Assembly (NCBI GenBank): GCA_003255065.1 | Contig: QAOA01005944.1 | Location: forward strand, 620,001-684,000 | Length of the DNA stretch: 64,000 nucleotides | Direction of reading: 5' to 3' | DNA from: Cercis canadensis | Lineage: Eukaryota; Streptophyta; Magnoliopsida; Fabales; Fabaceae | Shown here: piece by piece, positions 23,275 to 33,039 of the stretch | How positions within the stretch are numbered: the stretch's first letter is position 1 | How the letters are laid out: each line of letters begins with the position of its first letter | Position numbers and translations under genes: made by a program | Notes under the pieces: generated by a model | What the model saw: the letters and a program-made list of their open reading frames with translations, nothing else | What the model was told of the DNA's origin: nothing | Database searches by the model: none

Positions 23275-24275
23275 TTTTATCATCATCCTTATTAAATTCA
23301 AGATAGTTTAGATATCATACAAGTACCTTTAACGCTTAAATTAAGTTTTTGGTTTTAGATTCCATAGTCCAAGTTGATAGTTCTTCTATTCCTTATTCAT
23401 TTTGTTGAATTCGTCCTTGATTTGAATTTTTCTATCTGGAGGTTGTTCTTCTATTATTTAATTATTAGATTTGTTTCTATTAGCTGTAGTGCGATTTCTT
23501 TATTGCTTTAATCTAATTGTAATTATTCAGCATTAACTATCTTCTTATTTGTTCTTGATTTGAATTCCTATATCTGAAGGTTGTTCTTCTATTATTTAAT
23601 CATGGCTGGACCTATTAATTTTAGAGTAAAACTCTTTTTTAGTTCCTAGAAAATGTAGTTATTGACAAATTCGTCCTCTGGTATTTTAATGAGAAAAGTT
23701 CTGGACCCCTACAGACCCCTTTTTTAAATTTTTTTCACTAATCTTGCCTAGCTATATTTAAGCCCTTATTTTCTTTTCACTGATCTTGTCTAACTATGTT
23801 TAAGCCCTTATTTTCTTTTCATTGATCTTGCCTATCGGAGAACTAATTTGTCAGCGAAATAATAATTCAAAAACCAATTTGTCATCGAAAATTTTTAGAG
23901 GACCAATTTGTCAATGACTGCATTTTTCAAGGACTAAAAAATGATTTTACTCTTAATTTTATTGTTGACCTTTCCCTTTCAAAAGACAAATGGACGATCA
24001 AAGTTAGAGTGATATAGCTTTGGAAACAACCTAACTTTCTGGAGACAATGTTGAGTTGGTGCTTTCAGATGAGAATGTATTATCTAAAGCCAATAACGTT
24101 TCTATTTTTTATTTTTAAATTAAGTTCCATGTATAAGTTTGAACTTCTTATTTTTAGTGATGCCTTCACTTTCATCTCTTCCAACTCAGCTAAATTTTTT
24201 CTTTCCTGTGATTCGATCTCATTCTCTTATCCTACTGCCTGTTTGCTTTGGCTATTTTCTATTTTCATTTTTAGT
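23275..24275. repeat. ~1-kb direct repeat, copy 2
   Basis: This is the second copy of the segment at 20763-21718, ~1,001 bp long. The extra length is mainly a tandem duplication of a ~45-bp block ('aagcccttattttcttttca' type) near 23760-23820, inside the embedded MITE. This copy has no N at its borders, so it is likely in its native position. Confidence 0.85.
23624..23952. mobile_element. Mutator-type MITE, second copy
   Basis: This is the same element as 21109-21395, flanked by the same 9-bp TTAATTTTA at 23615-23623 and 23953-23961. The shared target-site duplication shows the larger segment was copied after the MITE inserted, rather than the MITE inserting twice. It is longer by ~42 bp because of the internal tandem block. 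Confidence 0.85.
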
Positions 24276-24740
24276 AAAAACAACAAACAGACTTGAAAAT
24301 ACGTTTAATTGAGTTTAATGAAAATATTTTGCTAAAAACATTTTTTAAATTGAGCTTAAATCTATAAACAAAAAAAAAAATTATTTCAATGTTTTTTTTA
24401 AAATTTTTGAAAACAAGAAATGAAAAAATAAAAATACTGTGACAATTTTATAATTATAATAAAAACAAGTAAAAAGGCGGTGATAATTTTGTAATTATGA
24501 TAAAAATGAGTTTTAAGTGAACATTCTTCTCCTTCGTCCCAATGGGCAGCGTTTTCTGCAGTTCAAGCATCAACCATTTCTCTCTTACAATCTCGTGGTT
24601 CTTTCCCTGAATCATCCAAGTTCATTATTTTCTCAAGTGGGGACTACATGGTTCACATTTATATGTTTTGATAAGCAACCTCTTTAAGCTGAATTGCTAT
24701 TAGTCAATCTGTTCTGTTTGAGAGTTGAGATACAGAAGAG

Positions 24741-26516
24741 ATGGCTTTGGTCGAAGAGGCATTTCTTTCTGCTTCTAGATATGATATGCATCCCCTAGAT
24801 GGAGTATCAACTATTCATTTTGAGGTAGATTTAAAGATTTCCTGCCCTGAGAAAGAAGTCTTGCCGCAGGATGAATCTGTGACTCCCGTTGAAGAAATGT
24901 TACCTCAGAATCCAGAAAAAATTTCCTGCTACGATTCTGGTGCTACTGGTGAAGTAGTTTCTGGTCCTAGATGTTATGAAAATAGCAGAAAATTTAAAGG
25001 GGGTACAAGCTCTGTATACTGGAAACTTCTGATACTGCCTGGAGCGGAATTCTGTCCTGATGCTGTTAATGAGTATGTTGCTGCACACCAAAGGAAAACT
25101 AAGGAACTTCTGAAGACAAAAGTTCGTAAACATCTTGCATTTCTGGGATGGAAATTTGAGTTTAGAAAGATTAAAACCCTTTACAATCAACGGCAATACA
25201 AGTACACCTCGCTTGATGATGAAAAGTTTGACATGTCCCTTTGTCAAGTTTGTAAACATTTGATAAATGAAACCAGCATGATCTCTTTGCCATCCCAAGA
25301 CAACGATGCATCCATCACCTGACAGTAGTGTTTCGCATCTGCACCTTGAACAACCAGAAAATAGTCGGGATCCAGATATTTTTCCCACGGTTGTGCCACC
25401 TCCTCCTGTTAAAATTGATGTGAATCCTGAATATTTTCCTCAAGCTGTTGTGGAATATTACATGATGGCATTAAATAAGTCCCACAAGGCTGTTAAAAAA
25501 AAATATGATACTAAAAGCAAAGGAACAACTATTATCTGCAGGGTGGATTCTTAGCTATGGATGTAAGACAAGAAAGCAGTTGACCTACACTTCACCAAAA
25601 CAAAGGACTTATCACTCACTTCGAAGAGCCTGCGCCTGTTATATCAAAGAAAGTATTTCTAATTTGAATATATCTGGCTTGAGACCTTCGGATACCCTAG
25701 GCATCAATGAGGAGAGCCTCGGACAGATTGGTAGTGATAATTTATTACATTAGTTACTTCAAAAAGAACCTGAACTGCTCACCAGAAATGGCAAGCGAAA
25801 ACGGAAACGCTTGAGGAATTTAAAGGCCAGCCTACCAAAAGTAGAGGAAAAAGAATTTCCTAGTTGGGTGTTAAGATCAACCAAAAGGGTGCAGAAGGTG
25901 CATGCTCCTTGTCTGTCACACCAAAAGCCTTTAAATGTACTCTCTTGGTTAATAGACAGCAACATGGTGTTGCCAAGAGCAAAGGTCTATAATCAGGCAA
26001 GAGGCAGGCCTCGTTCTAAGAGTGAGGGCCGAATAACTCGTGATGGCATCAAGTGTAACTGTTGTCTGAAGGTATATAGTTGACGATGCCTGAGTTCGGA
26101 GTCGGATTACGTCATGGAGATCGGGGTGGAATCTTACGTCGGATTTATCCAAGCTAACCTGAAATAAAGAAATTGGGCCAGATTTGTATTTCCTAGTTCC
26201 AAAAATTAAATTAGTTCGGTCCGAACTTGATGATTTTGATTATTAGTCAGAGTCCAAAAGTCCGTTACCTGTAACGGATGAGGTATTTATAACAAACAGA
26301 GAGCAGGAACTGACAGGTCAATGAACTCTAAGTGGTGAACCGGGTTTTGGGCTTACCGGATCACTCCACTTGGGGCTTCCTTGTAATGGGCCTCTCGATA
26401 CTGGGCCTTGGGAAAGGCTACCACAATAGTCTTGGTGGCTTTGAAGGTCATGCTATTAGTGGCAGCATTAGCCGCAGACCTGCTGTTAGTATCTTTTTTG
26501 AAGATGGTTAATAGAC
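24741..26516 (+). pseudogene. IDM1-like PHD/acetyltransferase pseudogene, 5' part
   Basis: Successive frames encode parts of a plant IDM1/ROS4-type chromatin protein. They show two AGW/LGW-type repeats (LAFLGWKFEFRK with YTSLDDEKFDMSLCQVCK, and LSAGWILSYGCKTRKQLTY with RTYHSLRRAC), an SWVLRSTKRVQK basic stretch, and the TPL-binding/Jas-like block (NVLSWLIDSNMVLPRAKVY, GRITRDGIKCNCC). It is broken by a frameshift near 25306-25322, another at the A-run 25495-25503, a nonsense codon at 25751-25753, and a 345-bp solo LTR at 26081. Downstream of the LTR the frame resumes as SLGGFEGHAISGSISRRPAV and ends at a TAA near 26510. The PHD finger and GNAT acetyltransferase domain are absent. A functional product is very unlikely. 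Confidence 0.85.
26081..26425. mobile_element. Solo LTR, 345 bp, with 5-bp target-site duplication
   Basis: The insert starts TGACGATGCC and ends GGCTACCACA (TG...CA). It is flanked by a perfect ATAGT at 26076-26080 and 26426-26430. Internal LTR-like features are a TATA-like 'gaggtatttataac' at ~26279 and short palindromes such as GTTCGGTCCGAAC. No retroviral coding region, primer-binding site or partner LTR follows. It therefore looks like the residue of LTR-LTR recombination after a retrotransposon jumped into the coding exon of the IDM1-like gene. Confidence 0.85.
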
Positions 26517-26551
26517 CTTGGTGTACTCTCTGAAGGTATATAGTCTTGGTG

Positions 26552-28330
26552 TACCTGTTGTTTCTTGTTTGTGTTGGATGATTTGTGAAATGGTGATTGA
26601 AAATAAATTATCTAAAACCTTATTGAAAATAGACAAAAAATGAATAAAAAATATATTAACCAAACATGTTTTTATAATTTTTATTTTTTGAAATTTTTAT
26701 ACTAAACGTGTTTTCATTATTTTTATTTTCTAGAAACAGTTTTTAGCTTTGTAAACTAAGCATGTTTCTTAAAATTTAGAAACTAAAAATCAAAATGTAT
26801 TGCAAGAAATAAAAATTGAAAATGAAAATAAGAAGATGCTTAGCTTTTGCTGAAAATTTAAGTCTTTATTATGTTTCTTGAAATGGACAGTATAGTTTTA
26901 TAGTGGTTGTAAACATGATAAGGTACCATTACATTTGTTAAAACCATATCCAGTTTGTTAAAACCCTCCCTATATATTGTTTTACTAATCAAGAAATTTA
27001 TGTAAAGTTTTTATTCCTGTCCTTATATGGTAATGCAATGTGTTGAACATGTTGTATTGAAGATGATGTGTATCTGTAAGTTTTGTCACAAGTATTTGGA
27101 ACATCTTGATTACTTTCTNCATAAACATTCACCAAGTTGAGACATCAAAGTTAATTTATCATTTTGACTCTTGGTTCCAGCAAATAAAGGAACATAGCCA
27201 GTCTATAATCCGAATAAAAAATGTTATGACCATTGACCAAATTAAAAGTGTATAAAAATTGGGTTATTTGGCCTCTTAACAATATTAGATGAACGAGTTT
27301 GAGCATTATGCTCACGCATCATTGATAGGGTTAAAGCAAGTAAAAGAATTTTAACTTCAAAGTAAAGAAGCCCACATATCATGAAGCTAAATTTAAATGG
27401 TTGTAATCTCAAAAAGTTCAAGTGGCAAATATTCCTTTTCCTTTAGATTATTGAAAGTGTTGACGATAGAAACAGGAAAGAGTTGAATGGCTACAAATAA
27501 GAGTCCTAACAGTTTGGATATTCCTTGAAATATCCTAATGGATTTTTCCCTTTCCCACTCTCCAGTCCAATGTATGTATATTTCCTCCTTGCCCACTTGA
27601 TATCTACCTTTGTGCTTTTGATGTAACCTCCTCACATTCCATGTCCATATAATACATCTCTTTCTCTAACCATTGAATTCGTTTTGTTTTTTACTATTTC
27701 CTTTCTTCTACACTTTTTCTTCTCTCTCTCTCTCTCTCTCTAAGATTTTTTCTTTATTTTTCAAAAAAAAAAAAAGGAAAACTTTGCTCTCTTTTTCTTC
27801 AGATTCTTTTCTTTTTACTTAAATAAATTACCTTTTGGCTAAGTGTTCACATTTATCAGCCTATTCAAATCACCATAGGGAATGTTCCTCTGATGCCATC
27901 GCCTTTACGGTATCAGATGCACTAAAAATCGTGTTCCTCTTTTACCAAAAAGAACAATGTTCCTCTAGAATAAAATATATATAGTACTTGGACAGGTCCT
28001 AGTAATGCATGATATGTAATCTCCTTGTTTAAGAGTTTAATTATTTTGCGTCACTTTTCTCCCAATCCAAAGTATTTCCCCTCTTGCACAATTAGATCTC
28101 ATTGTTGATGATAGAATTATATATAAGAATTAGTACTAAAGGGTGTAATATGTATACTTTTCTTTTAATTTTTTGATCATGCTTTAATCAAACTAGCAAG
28201 AAAAAAAATGTACTTTCAAGTTCTTAATATGGGAATTGCTTCTTGCCTAGGATTACTTTGTCCGAAGAGTATGGCAAGTTGGCATGTTTAATTTAGATGT
28301 ATATATCACATTGATGTAGATTAAATTTTT
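26552..28330. other. Intergenic region without recognised genes
   Basis: The DNA is AT-rich, with a single N at 27119 and a pure CT microsatellite at about 27722-27742. No domain or splice-consistent coding sequence is seen. Confidence 0.6.
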
Positions 28331-28331
28331 T

Positions 28332-28598
28332 GGAGACAATTATTTCAAAGTCACTCAAATTAATAATAATTCTTAATGAATCACTCCAAAAAATTTCTTA
28401 GTGTGAGTCCCATTAAATTTCTCAAATTGCCCTCACTGATGACTACTGAGAAACATAAATTGACTATTGGTTAGTATGCAGTGAGCATCAGTTAGGAAAG
28501 GGCAAATGTGAAAACTAAGCAATAATTGTGAAATACTTAAAAATCTTTTTATTTGAGTGACCCACTGGAAATTATTATTTATTTGAGTGGTTTTAAAA
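28332..28598. mobile_element. Small inverted-terminal element (same family as 29921-32668)
   Basis: The ends form imperfect inverted repeats. The left reads 'ggagacaattatttcaaagt cactcaaa'; the right, reversed, gives a similar 'ccactcaaat' and 'gtgggtcactcaaat' pattern. Similar ends and internal 'gactattggt' motifs occur in the outer element at 29921-32668 and at about 37830-38000. It has no coding capacity and is probably a MITE; I did not find a clean target-site duplication. Confidence 0.4.
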
Positions 28599-28679
28599 CC
28601 AATTTTTACGTAAAATAAAGGAAAAAAGAATCACATTATGGCCAAAACAACTTTTCCAGAAAAGAAATCAAAATTGAAT

Positions 28680-29070
28680 TTACACTTTGATACACAGAAT
28701 GAAAACCATGGCATGGGAATGGGAATAGGAATGGAATGGTTATTGCATTCCACAATTTTGTAGCTCTATGAATGGATTGGCTTTCCGAGCCATTCCATTG
28801 TTTGGTATATGGAATAAAGCATGGAATGGAAATAGAATTAATAGTAAAAGACACAAGTACCCCTTGTTTAAAGCATCATATTAGATAGGTTTTATTTAAT
28901 AAGGGTAGCTTGAGTCATTTTATAAAATTAATGAGGGAAAGTTGGGTAAAGAAAAAATTAAGTCCATTATGGGAGACATGGAATCACCATTGCCACCTCT
29001 TAAGGTAGGAATGCTCATATTTCCACTTATGTGGAAACACGGCTGGCATGGAATGGTCATTCCATGATTN

Positions 29071-29103
<33 letters not shown>

Positions 29104-29166
29104 ACTAAATATAGGAATGACTATGCCAATGGAATGAATTCAGGATTCAATATATGTACCAAATGT
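28680..29166. mobile_element. Candidate GGAATGG-rich inverted-repeat element
   Basis: Left end 'acactttgatacacagaatga' and the reverse complement of the right end, 'acatttggtacatatattga', resemble each other. Both arms are loaded with 'ggaatgg'/'ccattcc' words. It contains an N at 29070 followed by a run of 30 T, a likely sequencing artefact. It has no ORF. This is a plausible non-autonomous DNA transposon, with ends approximate. Confidence 0.4.
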
Positions 29167-30363
29167 GTTGTGCTCTTTATAAGACGAAGAGATGGTCTTG
29201 AGCTCAGGTTAAGGGACTTTGCTAAAGTGTGTGCAAAATAACCTATGGTTTCATAAAATAAAATAAAAAATAGAAAACATTTACGTCCATGAATCATTGG
29301 TTAAACCAATGTCAAATGGAATATTTTGCATGCATCTCTTAAGATGTTGTTAGTCTTAATGGTCAAAGAGAAGAGTATAATTTTTCAAGCTGAGAATGGG
29401 GTAGAGTATCATTTCAACTAACCTCAAGGGGTGAGTGTAATTTACCCTAAATTAAAGCTTAGTAATAAGAACATATTAATTAGTAGAATTATTATTTTGA
29501 AACACTCATGATATATTTACAACCAAATGTAATATAATTTAGTTTGATATAAATGTAGTTTGATTATGTAGAAAAAGGAAATAAATCCATATTTATTTCA
29601 AAATGACTAGTTACATGCATGTGCATTTTCTTGTACTTGTATCATAATTGTAATTATCATTATTGTACTTGTATAAAATGTAGTAGGTCTGGTCTAGTGG
29701 TATGGATAATTATAGAAGATCTTGTGGTCAATTTTTGTACTATATTGTAACCAAAGGAAAAAAAAAATGAAAATTCAAAGTCGGGACCTCAACCTTATAG
29801 GATATTTGAGAACTTGATGACAAACGAAGGAGATAAATGACAATATGATCATATTAGAGTCAAAACATAAGATGGTCTTCCATGCAATACTCAAAATATT
29901 CTAAATTTGATAAAAATTTATAGAGTGAGTGACTCAAAGAAATAGTTTATAGTATATTATTGAGAAAAAAAATATCTTAATGGGTGACACTAGCCCCATG
30001 AGTGAATTTTTAAAATTGTCTCTTCTCTTAGAGTTGTTATCATATGTTTCTTAGTGGTTATTGTTAGCAATCATACAATGACTATTGGTGAGACATGTAC
30101 AATGACCATTGGTCAAGAGGCACACAAAAGTGATCATTATAAGCAAACACTCCAATGATGACCATTAACAACCACAAATCATCGTGATGAGAAATACTTA
30201 TATAATAAGAAAAAGTCTAATTTACCATCTTCAACTTTACTTGATGTGCGTTTTATTCCCAAATGTTTTAAAACATGCACATTACCCTCACGTACTTTTA
30301 CTTTCAAGATGCGTAAAGAACCCCTTTTGTAAACATACATCCAAAAATATACTGTTTCTCCAT

Positions 30364-30583
30364 CACTACAAGAAAAAGACTAGATTTACACAGAAATTTT
30401 TTGTTGGAATTTCAAATTCTAACAGAAATTTCAAAAGAACAATAATTCCAACAAAATAGTAATTTCAACGGTAATTCTAATAGAAAAATACCATTGGAAT
30501 TTTTACAAAATTTTAACCATTAGAATTTCCATTTAACATTTTAACGGAATTTTGTTTCATTAAAAAGACATTTTCTTGTAGTG
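30364..30583. mobile_element. CACTA-superfamily MITE, 220 bp
   Basis: The ends are CACTACAAGAAAA and its near-exact inverse TTTTCTTGTAGTG, the hallmark of En/Spm (CACTA) transposons. It is flanked by the 3-bp target-site duplication CAT at 30361-30363 and 30584-30586, the expected length. Internal sequence is AT-rich with inverted 'ggaattt/aaattcc' subrepeats and no ORF. It interrupts the left terminal repeat of the Pack-MULE, so it is the younger of the two. Confidence 0.92.
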
Positions 30584-30681
30584 CATGTGCACTTCATGTG
30601 ACCATCTTCTTCTACTTCTCTCCTCCTTTTGGCTCTCTCTAAATCAGAAACCCAGAAATCAAACAACCAACAAATGCTTTA

Positions 30682-31127
30682 ATGGCTGCCCAGAAGGGAG
30701 CTCAAGCTCCGCAACATCGTGGCTGCCCCGAGCAGCAGAAGCAACCTCTATTAGCTGTTAAAGTGGAGCTTGAACAGCTTATCATATCCATACTCGATGA
30801 CCCAAGTGTTAGTAGATTTATGATGGAAGCGATTTTTTGTAGTCCAGCGGTTTAAGCTAGAATTGAACAGTCTTTGAATTAGTCACCTTCCACTGTCAAT
30901 TCAAATTCGATTGGATTGGGATTCCGGCCAATGACCGTGACACCAGTGGCGGCACCGAGTCGGAGTTTATATTTAAATCCCAGGTTGCAACAGGGGAATG
31001 CCGCCTGACTGGGGCATCAAAGGGGTGAGGAAGTGAAACGGATTGTGGACAGGACGAAGAAGAGGAACCCAGCCAGAGGCAGTGATAAAAGAGCTGTTGA
31101 AGAAAGTTAAGAATAAAGAATTTGCTG
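30682..31127 (+). pseudogene. Captured SMAX1-like (SMXL/D53) gene fragment
   Basis: The frame from ATG 30682 reads through [20 protein letters not shown] and [18 protein letters not shown], then NPRLQQGNAA, LGHQRGEEVKRIVD and TKKRNP. A shifted frame continues PEAVIKELLKKVKNKEF. This block order matches the region of SMAX1-type Clp-ATPase-like repressors that follows the N-terminal Clp repeats. SMAX1 proteins are degraded through MAX2/KAI2 karrikin signalling (relatives D53/SMXL6-8 through strigolactone). The fragment has internal stops (TAA, TAG and TGA), small deletions (for example ILL missing after IVD, and the LVGE stretch missing) and a frameshift. It cannot encode a working repressor but could be transcribed. 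Confidence 0.85.
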
Positions 31128-31276
31128 CTATTTTATCTGTATCCTAGAACCACTATTGTTGCTATAAGAGGTTTCTTCTAATTTAGAGAGAAAAGAGATG
31201 GAGGGAAGTGAAAGAAGATGGTCACGTGATATGCACAAGGAAAAATCCGTTTATATTTGGATGTCCATTTGTAAAA

Positions 31277-32224
31277 GGACAAAACTTAAGTAAAGTTCTA
31301 TGGGTGTCGGTGGTACTGTTCCTCAATTAAAATATAATATATGTATTATTTTGTCCACATCAGCGCCACCTCAACATGTATGTTAAGTAACTTTGTTAGC
31401 CTTTTCTTCTTCACCTTTCACCTTCTCCATCTCTCTTTCAATTCTCAGTAAACAGGGATAATACATTCAAAAGCCCAGTTGCCATTGAACCCAATCGAAC
31501 AAGTTTTCAACTTTGAAAACCCCAAAGCTTCCTTTGCCTTATATAATCAATTCTCTTCAATTTCGCATTTCCCATCTCCATGCATCCTCGCTTTCTCTTC
31601 TCTGTTTTCTTCAACCCCATTGGCATAGTTGCCTTCTTTGATCACCTACTTCGATACTTCTCCTATTACAACCTAATATACGTGACCCTATTCGATTGCA
31701 CCCCAATTTCCCGCTAAATCTATCAGTTGCTTCGAACCCCAGGGCGATGAATCATGGCCGAGCTCATGTTGCACACACTCGAGGCTGTTCGTCTCCAATG
31801 CGATGGTATCCATGTCATAATGATCAATTGAAGCATCCTCACAGTCATAGCCCAGTAATTGATCCTTCTTATCATTTCCTTTTGATTACTTTTTGTGCTT
31901 GCATCAAAGATGAGATTCAATGAAGTTAGAGATATATAATTGATGTCCTCCTGTATTGGGTATTAGAGTGATGGCCATGTTTTGTGTCACAATTTTTTTG
32001 AATGCATTATCCCTGTTTACTGAGAATTGAAAGAGAGATTCAAAAAAGTGAAGCAACCCAGCATGAAAGAGAGATGAAGGTGAAAGGTGAAGAAGAAATG
32101 GCTAACGGAGTTACGTAACAAACATGTTGAGATGGCGCTGATGTGGACAAAATAATACACATGTTATATTTTAATTGAGGAACAGCACCACCAGTACCTA
32201 TAGAACTTTACCCAAGTTTTGTCC
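31277..32224. mobile_element. Nested MULE, 948 bp, with perfect 9-bp target duplication
   Basis: The element has ~200-bp terminal inverted repeats beginning GGACAAAACTTAAGTAAAG and, on the reversed right end, GGACAAAACTTGGGTAAAG. It is flanked by a perfect 9-bp duplication, TTTGTAAAA, at 31268-31276 and 32225-32233, typical of Mutator-like elements. It lies inside the right terminal repeat of the Pack-MULE. The ~520-bp core (about 31470-31990) has higher G+C and a short ORF (31696-31923), but I recognise no protein, so captured cargo is possible yet unproven. Confidence 0.88.
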
Positions 32225-33039
32225 TTTGTAAAATGAGATTTTTTAACACATTTTGAAGGTACGTGAGGGTGATGTGCACGTTTTGAAACATTTAGAGTTA
32301 AAACACACATCAAGTAAAATTAAATGAGGTAAATTAAACTTTTTCCTGTATAATATAAGAGTAATACTCCCATTGATAAATAAAAGCTTAAGACTCATGT
32401 GGGTCCCATATTTTTATGTGACTATGGGAGTATTACTTCTAGAGTACACAATTTTTTCCCATAATGAAAGTGTTTGATCACAATGACTATTATCTTGTGC
32501 CTCTTGACTAGTATTATGTGTTGACTAGTGGTTATTGTGTGTTTACTCATAGTCAATGTTGAAATGTACATAATGACTACTCTAAGTGTAGGGCAATTTT
32601 GAACATTCACCCAAGTCATAGTGTCACCCCACTAGGAAATATTTCTTATTTGAATCACCCACTAATAATTGTCTCTAGTGCATATGATTTAACACATGGT
32701 ATTTCATAGAACATTAGAAATAACACACTTTACTCCATGACTACAAGGCATAAATTTATATAAAAAAAAAAAAAAGTATTCTAATAATTATTAGTAAACA
32801 TAAAAAAGTATTCTAATAATCATTTAAAATATAGAGGTTTCTTATATACTTTTGGTATAGATGTGATAATGCCCTAGCACATGGGAACAACTAATATATG
32901 AATGACATATGTTATTGATAACCTCAAGTAAATGGTTTCCAAGTTTGTTTGAGAGAATGTGATATATTATATTTTGTATGTAGTAAAATATGAAAATTAC
33001 ATCTTAATAATAAATGTTTGTCATGTCAGTGTGGTATGA

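Larger units (their letters stand above)
30209..32346. mobile_element. Pack-MULE carrying a SMAX1-like gene fragment
   Basis: Long terminal inverted repeats are interrupted by later insertions. The left arm (30209-30363, 30587-30655) pairs with the right arm (31165-31276, 32234-32346). Ends read GAAAAAGTCTAATTTACC on the left and GGAAAAAGTTTAATTTACC on the reversed right. A degenerate target-site duplication of TATAATA type flanks them. Without the nested CACTA MITE and second MULE it is about 950 bp. Its core (30682-31127) is captured coding sequence from a SMXL-family gene and it has no transposase, which together fit the definition of a Pack-MULE. Confidence 0.75.
29921..32668. mobile_element. 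Outer inverted-repeat element enclosing a transposon nest
   Basis: About 250 bp on the left (29921-30190) pair with the inverted right side (32460-32668). Matched blocks include 'gagtgactcaaa', 'gggtgacacta', 'aatttttaaaattg' against 'aatgttcaaaattg', and 'ggtcaagaggcaca'. With everything between 30209 and 32346 removed, the element would be about 600 bp and have no coding capacity. A perfect 14-bp palindromic pair, AGTAATACTCCCAT, brackets 32360-32437 on the right side. Confidence 0.6.

Noticed and set aside
20763-24275. The two ~1-kb direct repeats as LTRs of a retrotransposon
   Set aside because: No TG...CA ends, no primer-binding site or polypurine tract, no gag/pol between them, and one copy is delimited by N bases.
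24900-25388. 162-codon minus-strand ORF opposite the IDM1-like pseudogene
   Set aside because: It is the antisense shadow of a recognised plus-strand coding sequence and matches no family.
29690-29810. tRNA-like promoter (TGGTCTAGTGG resembles an A box) suggesting a tRNA gene or SINE
   Set aside because: No cloverleaf can be formed, and the downstream B-box match (GGACCTCAACC) is poor.
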